From Roseofilum acuticapitatum BLCC-M154 (GTDB lineage: Bacteria > Cyanobacteriota > Cyanobacteriia > Cyanobacteriales > Desertifilaceae), in contig NZ_JAQOSP010000066.1 in the NCBI RefSeq assembly GCF_030068475.1, positions 1 through 64,000 on the forward strand: a stretch of 64,000 nt of DNA. Direction: 5' to 3'. Below are positions 59,358-64,000 of this stretch, one piece after another. Positions within the stretch are counted from its first letter, which is position 1. Each line of letters opens with the position of its first letter. The position numbers and the translations under genes were made by a program. The notes under the pieces are model-generated. The model saw nothing but the letters and a program-made list of their open reading frames with translations. It had not been told where the DNA came from and made no database searches.

Positions 59358-60311
59358 TCACTGATTACGAGCTATCGCTAATAAGGTAACCTCCCAAACC
59401 AATCGAGGTTGGACATAACTCAGCAGAGCCTGACGCGCTTTTTCTAGGGGTTGCAGCCATTGGGAAGATGAGTGATTTTGCCAATAAAACTGTTGTAGGT
59501 AGCCAATGAGCCACAGTTGGGTGGGGGTATCTAAAGTTTGAGGAATGGTTTTGGCTAACTCTAATAAGGGGCGAGGCGTTCGAGGAAGATGCTGTAGAGA
59601 TTGTAATATTTCTGGTGGACAAGCTTGTAACTGCTCAAAAGCGGCGATCGCCTCCCCCGGACTCCCCTGAGCTAATGCCATCACCGTGGGGCGATCGACA
59701 ATTTCCCCATAACCCAGGGATCTCAACACCTGCTCTAGGGCTTCTGGATGCAAACGATAAAAGGGAATGCGCGTACAGCGAGAAACAATGGTGGGTAATA
59801 AGGCGGCCTCAGAAGAGGCGATCGCAATAATCGTCGCTTGACCCGGTTCTTCCAAGGTCTTTAATAAGCCATTGGCTGCCCCTTCTGCCATCAAATCGGC
59901 CCGATCAATGACCACCAACGACCGGGGAGACTCCAAAGGGGGACGACTGAGAAATTGACTAATTTCTCGCACTTGTTCAATCCGAATTCGGGGTAGCGCT
60001 TTCCGTTGTACCCCTTGAGCCTTAGCCTGGCTCACCGACAGCAATTGCCCCTGGTGTTGATAGGTCGGTTCTACCCACAACAAATCGGGATGATTCCCCT
60101 GTTCCATCCGTTTCTTAATGCGTGCCCTTTGTTCTGGAGAGTCTTCTGTACTGGCGAGACGCTGGACAAACAAACTTGCCGTCAGACACTTACCAATCCC
60201 TTCAGGCCCGACAAATAAATAAGCGGGTGCAATCCGATTTTTACGAATCGCTTGAGTGAGTAATCTAATCGCTTGGGGTTGGCCAATCACCCCTTCAAAT
60301 CCTAGGGTCAT
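59358..60311 (-). CDS. holB: DNA polymerase III subunit delta'
   Basis: 317 residues. Clamp-loader ATPase-like subunit: GFEGVIGQPQAIRLLTQAI, P-loop-like VGPEGIGKCLTASLFV at about residues 34-49, VVIDRADLMAEGAANGLLKTLEEPG, and sensor SRCTRIPFYRL. The C-terminal domain is helical. It helps load the beta clamp. Its start overlaps the stop of the upstream secreted-protein gene by 4 bp (ATGA), so the two are cotranslated. Confidence 0.92.
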   Translation of the reverse strand: MTLGFEGVIGQPQAIRLLTQAIRKNRIAPAYLFVGPEGIGKCLTASLFVQRLASTEDSPEQRARIKKRMEQGNHPDLLWVEPTYQHQGQLLSVSQAKAQGVQRKALPRIRIEQVREISQFLSRPPLESPRSLVVIDRADLMAEGAANGLLKTLEEPGQATIIAIASSEAALLPTIVSRCTRIPFYRLHPEALEQVLRSLGYGEIVDRPTVMALAQGSPGEAIAAFEQLQACPPEILQSLQHLPRTPRPLLELAKTIPQTLDTPTQLWLIGYLQQFYWQNHSSSQWLQPLEKARQALLSYVQPRLVWEVTLLAIARNQ

Positions 60312-60721
60312 TGGTCAGAAATTTTGAGGGTATAGCCATGAGATCCGCCATCGAGATCGCCAACAAAAATCTGATAATCACCCGGAGGCCATTGACCGGG
60401 AATTTCTACCGTTGAGCCATCATGGGCCGGAACACAGAGGTCAAAATCTTGGGGGCCGTCTATTTTTAGGGTGGGTTTGCCGGAGCTTTGCAGACGGAAA
60501 TGAATAGAAGTATCCGCCGTGACGGTCAGGGCTAGATTGGGAGAAGTGGCTAAATTGCCGCAACTGCTGGCGGTGGGCCCCCCCGATGTGCCCGTAACTT
60601 CCATGGGTTGAAAGCCAGGACTGATGGTTTTTTGGGTGGTTTGAGCATTACTGCTCAGGGGAATCATTGAGGCGATCGCCCCTGCTATGGTAAGTGTGAG
60701 GAATATAGAGGGTTTCTTCAT
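60308..60721 (-). CDS. secreted hypothetical protein, prepeptidase-C-like fold
   Basis: 137 residues with a clear signal peptide (IFLTLTIAGAIASMIPLSSNAQ, cleavage near 26). The mature region has two Cys (SSCGN, FDLCVP) and a beta-sandwich-like ending GQWPPGDYQIFVGDLDGGSHGYTLKISDQ, which recalls bacterial pre-peptidase C-terminal domains. It overlaps holB by 4 bp. Function unknown. Confidence 0.7.
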   Translation of the reverse strand: MKKPSIFLTLTIAGAIASMIPLSSNAQTTQKTISPGFQPMEVTGTSGGPTASSCGNLATSPNLALTVTADTSIHFRLQSSGKPTLKIDGPQDFDLCVPAHDGSTVEIPGQWPPGDYQIFVGDLDGGSHGYTLKISDQ

Positions 60722-60936
60722 GATTTCATCCTCTCAGGAGAAAAGAATTAGGGAACTGTCCTAGTCTTATCATTTACAACTCTAGGGCTATGCCATCAGA
60801 TGATTTTACCGCGTCACTTGTTTCCGGTAAATTTTGTCAAGTTGTAAATCAGCAAGTTAAGCTAATTAAATCCAACTCACGAAGAGTTCCAGGAAAGGAT
60901 TTTCTCTCGCCCCTATTCCCCTACTTGCCTACTCCC

Positions 60937-62319
60937 ATGTTACAACCGGAACAAACTTTATCCGTTCAATCGACCTCTTCTCAGCTCCTAGAATATCAGT
61001 TACACCGGAAATTAGGACGGACTGCTGCGGGTCGTCAAACTTGGCTGGCTACGGATTTAAGCAGCCATGAACCGGTAACGCTGAAATTGTTGGCCTTTAA
61101 TCCTCAGATGGAATGGGATGAGCTAAAGTTATTTGAACGGGAAGCTCAGGTACTGCAAGCCCTGGATCATCCTTGTATTCCCCAATACCGGGATTATTTT
61201 TCCCTGGATCGAGAGATGGGGGGAGGGATTCCTTGGTTTGGCTTAGTGCAGCAATATATTCCTGGTGCGTCTTTGCAGGAGCGGTTAGAAAATGGGGGGC
61301 GTTTTTCGGAGGAGTATGTTAAGGAAATTGCGGCTTCTGTCTTAAAAATTTTGATCTATTTACATGGCTTGAGTCCTCCTGTGCTGCATCGGGATATTAA
61401 ACCGAGTAATATTATTTTGGGTGAGGATGGACAGGTCTACTTAGTGGATTTTGGGGCGGTGCAATCCCAAGCTGCGGTGACTGGGGTGACGTTTACGGTG
61501 GTGGGAACGAGTGGTTATGCCCCTTTGGAGCAGTTTTGGGGACGAGCGGTTGCGGCTTCGGATTTGTATGCATTAGGAGCAACTTTGATTCATGTGGCGA
61601 CTGGGGTTGCTCCGGTGGATTTGCCCCATCGAGAAAATCGGATTCAGTTTCGCGATCGCTCACCGTTTAATCCCTATTTAATCACCTGGATCGAGAAAAT
61701 GACCGATCCTGCCCTAGAAAAGCGCTTTAGCAATGCTCAGGAAGCTTTCGATCAACTCTATAACCAACCGGTAGGGGTAGAAAGGACGGATAGCCCTAAG
61801 TTTCGTCAGGTTCCAAAACCGGAGAATACGCTAATTTATATTTGGCGATCGCCCAAAACGTTAAAGTTAGAGATTCCCTCTCGATTTCAGCGCAATAGCG
61901 TCAGAACAGTTGCCCTTGTCTTAATTAGCTTGATAATTACACGGGGCATATTTATGGGTGCTTTCACCCTTCTTCGTAATCCCTTAATTTGGCTGATTGT
62001 ATTTTTAGCGATCGTTGCCCTCGTGTTGTTCTTTGCTGCGAGTGAAACCGAAGTGATCTTTGAGAGAGAGCAATTTAAAATTGAAAGGAAGTTATGGGGC
62101 TGGAGCTATATCACCCACTCTGGTTTATCGGAGCAGTTAATGGGAGCTTTTATTCACCATGAAAACTCTTCCACGATAGTGAAACTTCATTGCCAAAATT
62201 ATACTGGCGAATATACTTATGCGATCGCGGCTGGGTTAAGCCCTAACGAAGCAGCTTGGGTTGCTCATGAAATCCAAGATTGGCTTTATTCTCAGTCTGA
62301 GGTTAGTGATGGGGAATAG
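60937..62319 (+). CDS. Ser/Thr protein kinase with C-terminal membrane segments
   Basis: 460 residues from ATG 60937; ATG 60790 would add 49 residues partly encoded by repeat-like DNA. Kinase domain about 25-280: LGRTAAGRQTWLATD, the Lys in VTLKLLAF, HRDIKPSNIIL and DFGAVQ all present, so activity is likely. Residues about 340-405 hold hydrophobic segments (VRTVALVLISLIITRGIFMGAF and NPLIWLIVFLAIVALVLFFAA). A short cytoplasmic tail follows. The stop lies inside a 14-bp tandem repeat (62309-62345). Confidence 0.9.
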   Translation: MLQPEQTLSVQSTSSQLLEYQLHRKLGRTAAGRQTWLATDLSSHEPVTLKLLAFNPQMEWDELKLFEREAQVLQALDHPCIPQYRDYFSLDREMGGGIPWFGLVQQYIPGASLQERLENGGRFSEEYVKEIAASVLKILIYLHGLSPPVLHRDIKPSNIILGEDGQVYLVDFGAVQSQAAVTGVTFTVVGTSGYAPLEQFWGRAVAASDLYALGATLIHVATGVAPVDLPHRENRIQFRDRSPFNPYLITWIEKMTDPALEKRFSNAQEAFDQLYNQPVGVERTDSPKFRQVPKPENTLIYIWRSPKTLKLEIPSRFQRNSVRTVALVLISLIITRGIFMGAFTLLRNPLIWLIVFLAIVALVLFFAASETEVIFEREQFKIERKLWGWSYITHSGLSEQLMGAFIHHENSSTIVKLHCQNYTGEYTYAIAAGLSPNEAAWVAHEIQDWLYSQSEVSDGE

Positions 62320-62345
62320 GCAATGGGGAATAGGCAATGGGGAAT
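62309..62345. repeat. 14-bp tandem repeat spanning a kinase stop codon
   Basis: ATGGGGAATAGGCA occurs twice and then as a nine-base partial copy. The TAG of the first unit ends the kinase gene, so the last codons derive from the repeat. Confidence 0.9.
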
Positions 62346-62362
62346 GTTCTTGCCATGCTCCC

Positions 62363-62407
62363 TACATTGACACTCCTCGACCTAAAGGTACGGAGATTCT
62401 TGGTTCA
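62363..62407. mobile_element. IS200/IS605-like end relic
   Basis: TACATTGACACTCCTCGACC, then TAAAGGTACGGAG and ATTCTTGGTTCA, resembles the subterminal hairpin of cyanobacterial IS200/IS605 elements (CTCC...GGAG stem with ATTCTTGG). No tnpA or tnpB gene is nearby, so at most one end survives. The following 300 bp to the HsdS stop show no convincing gene. Confidence 0.35.
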
Positions 62408-62711
62408 CGGAGATTACTTGCTTAGACAGAATTACTTCTGAGAAAGTAGAGGTATTCTCTCCCCAAGCGTTTATTGGATCTAGCCCAAGAGTTCCCGTAT
62501 GCCCTACGGTACTTAGTCCTTTCTTCAAAATATCCCTCTTCTATCACTCTGGGAAAAGTAAAATCGAAGACCAATCCTAAAACTTACTCAGGATATGATG
62601 TTGAGAGATCGCCAGCTAACAGAAACTCAGAAATTTTGTGTTTTTCCGAAAGCCTTGCTCAGTGGGGATTTCAGATTATCTTCTGGCGAAAGTGAAAGAA
62701 GAGGGATACTT

Positions 62712-64000
62712 CTAGGTTATCAAAGTTTCTATCTGACCGATCGCATCTCTTTCTTTTTGCCAAGCCTCGTCCCGTAGTTGATTGGCTTTTAAGACTAAAT
62801 CCCCAATCTCGTTGATGATGGACGCAGCAGGTAAGGGAATGGGAATAGACTCAAACATTTCTCGATCGACTTCAAGAATCACTGAACCGTAAGAATTTCT
62901 CGTAATTAGACGATTACCGTAGTCTGAGACTAACCAAGCGTACAGGTAGCCAGGATTCATGTCTGATGCTGCCAAGAATCGAGTTGCGTGTTCACTGGCT
63001 GTCCATTTTGCCATGTACGCTGGAACAATTTGCACTCGCCCGATAGTACCAGAGCGAGTTACGCAAATCATATTTTCTTCTAGCTGGATTTCTGGCAAGT
63101 CTTTGGTGTGTGCGCCTTTTGCGAGTCCCTTGACATCAACCGGATCGACTTGAAAAAGCTGTTTGCTGCTCAGAAGCGGGATTCCACCTTTGTCAACATA
63201 AGTCCGTTTACGGAACTTGGTAATGGCTCTAACTTCCCTAGTGACTCGCTCATCGCCAACTGTTGTAACTTCTACAGGTAATTCTTTTAACTGTTGTTGT
63301 GCTTGCAATGCGGTTGGATCGTGAAAGCTACCTTCTAGTCTTCCAGCTAGTTCTGAGGCTTTTACGGTTGAGGTGACATATCCTTTGCTTTTTGGGGTCA
63401 AGGTGTCCAAATAGGGCAGGTTTAAGCGTTCGTGGAGTAGCTTATCGGCTTCATCTAACAGGCGGTTTGCTTCGTCTCTGCATTGTCCCGCTTCACACAT
63501 CAGTCGCCCAATAGCAATACGACGCAAGGGATGTAAGTCAGGAATAACGATGCGAGTCAGGTGTTGGGGTTCGATGTGAACAACAACTGAACCATAGGTG
63601 GCTTGAGTCAGTTGGGGACGACCATAGCGACTACGAAGGAAGGCGGTAATATAACCTGCGGTATCGGCATCATTCGCCCGAAGACGAATTGCGTGTTGTG
63701 ATAAGGCTTTTCCAGTAAAAGTTTCTGTAGCTAAGGCAACGTTACCAATAGTTCCAGAACAGGAAATGAGTACATCCCACATTTTAACTAGAAGCTTATC
63801 TAAACGAGAAGTCTGCTTACGACTCAAAAAGTTTTCGATTTTAGGGCGTAAACTAATGATGTCTGAACTAGACAAAAAAGGAACACCCCGTTCAGGACTG
63901 ACATAAATTCGTTTAAACCGGAAAGCATTGTGAGCTTCTTGGCATAGTGCATTTTCCCCATAAAGGGAAATCAATGGAAAATCACTTGCTCGTAACTGAG
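62712..64000 (-). CDS. hsdS: type I restriction-modification specificity subunit HsdS, N-terminus outside window
   Basis: The frame stays open to the right edge, so the gene continues beyond it; TTG 63974 is not the real start. Two target-recognition modules are visible, each with the pattern FRFKRIYV...GVPFLSSSDI / SCSGTIGNV / YGSVVVHIEP and FRKRTYVDKGGIPLLSSKQL / TRSGTIGRV / YGSVILEVD, separated by conserved helices (DEANRLLDEADKLLHERLNL). HsdS sets the DNA target of a type I restriction enzyme; hsdM and hsdR would be expected nearby, outside the window. Confidence 0.85.
   Translation of the reverse strand, partial: QLRASDFPLISLYGENALCQEAHNAFRFKRIYVSPERGVPFLSSSDIISLRPKIENFLSRKQTSRLDKLLVKMWDVLISCSGTIGNVALATETFTGKALSQHAIRLRANDADTAGYITAFLRSRYGRPQLTQATYGSVVVHIEPQHLTRIVIPDLHPLRRIAIGRLMCEAGQCRDEANRLLDEADKLLHERLNLPYLDTLTPKSKGYVTSTVKASELAGRLEGSFHDPTALQAQQQLKELPVEVTTVGDERVTREVRAITKFRKRTYVDKGGIPLLSSKQLFQVDPVDVKGLAKGAHTKDLPEIQLEENMICVTRSGTIGRVQIVPAYMAKWTASEHATRFLAASDMNPGYLYAWLVSDYGNRLITRNSYGSVILEVDREMFESIPIPLPAASIINEIGDLVLKANQLRDEAWQKERDAIGQIETLIT

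Noticed and set aside
62474-62695. 73-codon ORF after the kinase gene
   Set aside because: No family, no clear ribosome site, and it lies in relic-like DNA next to an IS200/IS605-type end.
1-64000. tRNA and rRNA genes
   Set aside because: Reading for T-loop GTTCRANNC and acceptor pairing on both strands gave no convincing cloverleaf. A tRNAscan-SE run would settle it.

Overview
The window comes from a cyanobacterium. The evidence is the palindrome GCGATCGC (HIP1) throughout both coding and intergenic DNA, chlorophyll synthase (chlG), the cytochrome b6f subunit PetP, a relic of a CP43-like chlorophyll protein (IsiA/Pcb), a GUN4-domain kinase, DUF3110 and DUF1400 proteins, and many short dispersed repeats. 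The partner-switching and exopolysaccharide genes, tandem heptamers and a sulfide:quinone oxidoreductase suggest a filamentous, Oscillatoriales-like species that meets sulfide; this placement is inference. No tRNA, rRNA, CRISPR array or intact transposase gene was recognised.

Layout. 1-8.7 kb: Uma2 nuclease (partial), an HpnA-like reductase, a membrane protein, a glycosyltransferase, an SbcD-like nuclease, bioD, a second Uma2, DUF433 and an EGY-like site-2 protease. 8.9-11.5 kb: a 24-bp minisatellite, DUF433, ribonuclease III, a small HNH protein, a strongly promoted rod-shaped RNA (6S-like) and a DUF433/DUF5615 toxin-antitoxin pair. 11.5-19.2 kb: murQ, DUF3110 and a 2033-residue TamB protein carrying two palindromic elements in frame. 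19.2-27 kb: repeat-rich DNA with an Rpn-like gene, an SDR, a phosphopantetheinyl transferase, a GUN4 kinase, mutL and a histidine-kinase relic. 27-34.5 kb: an XRE/nucleotidyltransferase-like pair, chlG, a Get3/ArsA-like ATPase, petP, a UPF0316 protein, and a divergent sulfide locus (sqr; DUF302 plus an SBF/ACR3-like transporter).

34.5-46.7 kb: GT2-TPR, two DUF1400 paralogues, ribBA, dtd, a collapsed toxin-antitoxin locus between direct repeats, an isiA relic followed by an isiC-like gene, a COG0523 metallochaperone behind a Zur/Fur-like box, a VapBC-like pair, cysS and an AI-2E family protein. 46.9-55 kb: a VanY peptidase, a HEAGH protein, cysE, then a partner-switching set (RsbW-like, receiver-PP2C, STAS) beside a STAS domain fused to an exopolysaccharide-initiating sugar transferase, a 31-residue membrane peptide, recR and a response regulator. 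55-64 kb: lipA, a FHA-GAF-adenylate cyclase, holB, a Ser/Thr kinase and the C-terminal part of a type I restriction HsdS subunit.

Points most worth following: the relic isi operon; recR and mutL, whose family-typical N-termini have no ATG, GTG or TTG start; the in-frame palindromes in TamB; the 6S-like RNA; the STAS-sugar transferase fusion beside its presumed regulators; and a hairpin repeat family whose stems change in a compensatory way.
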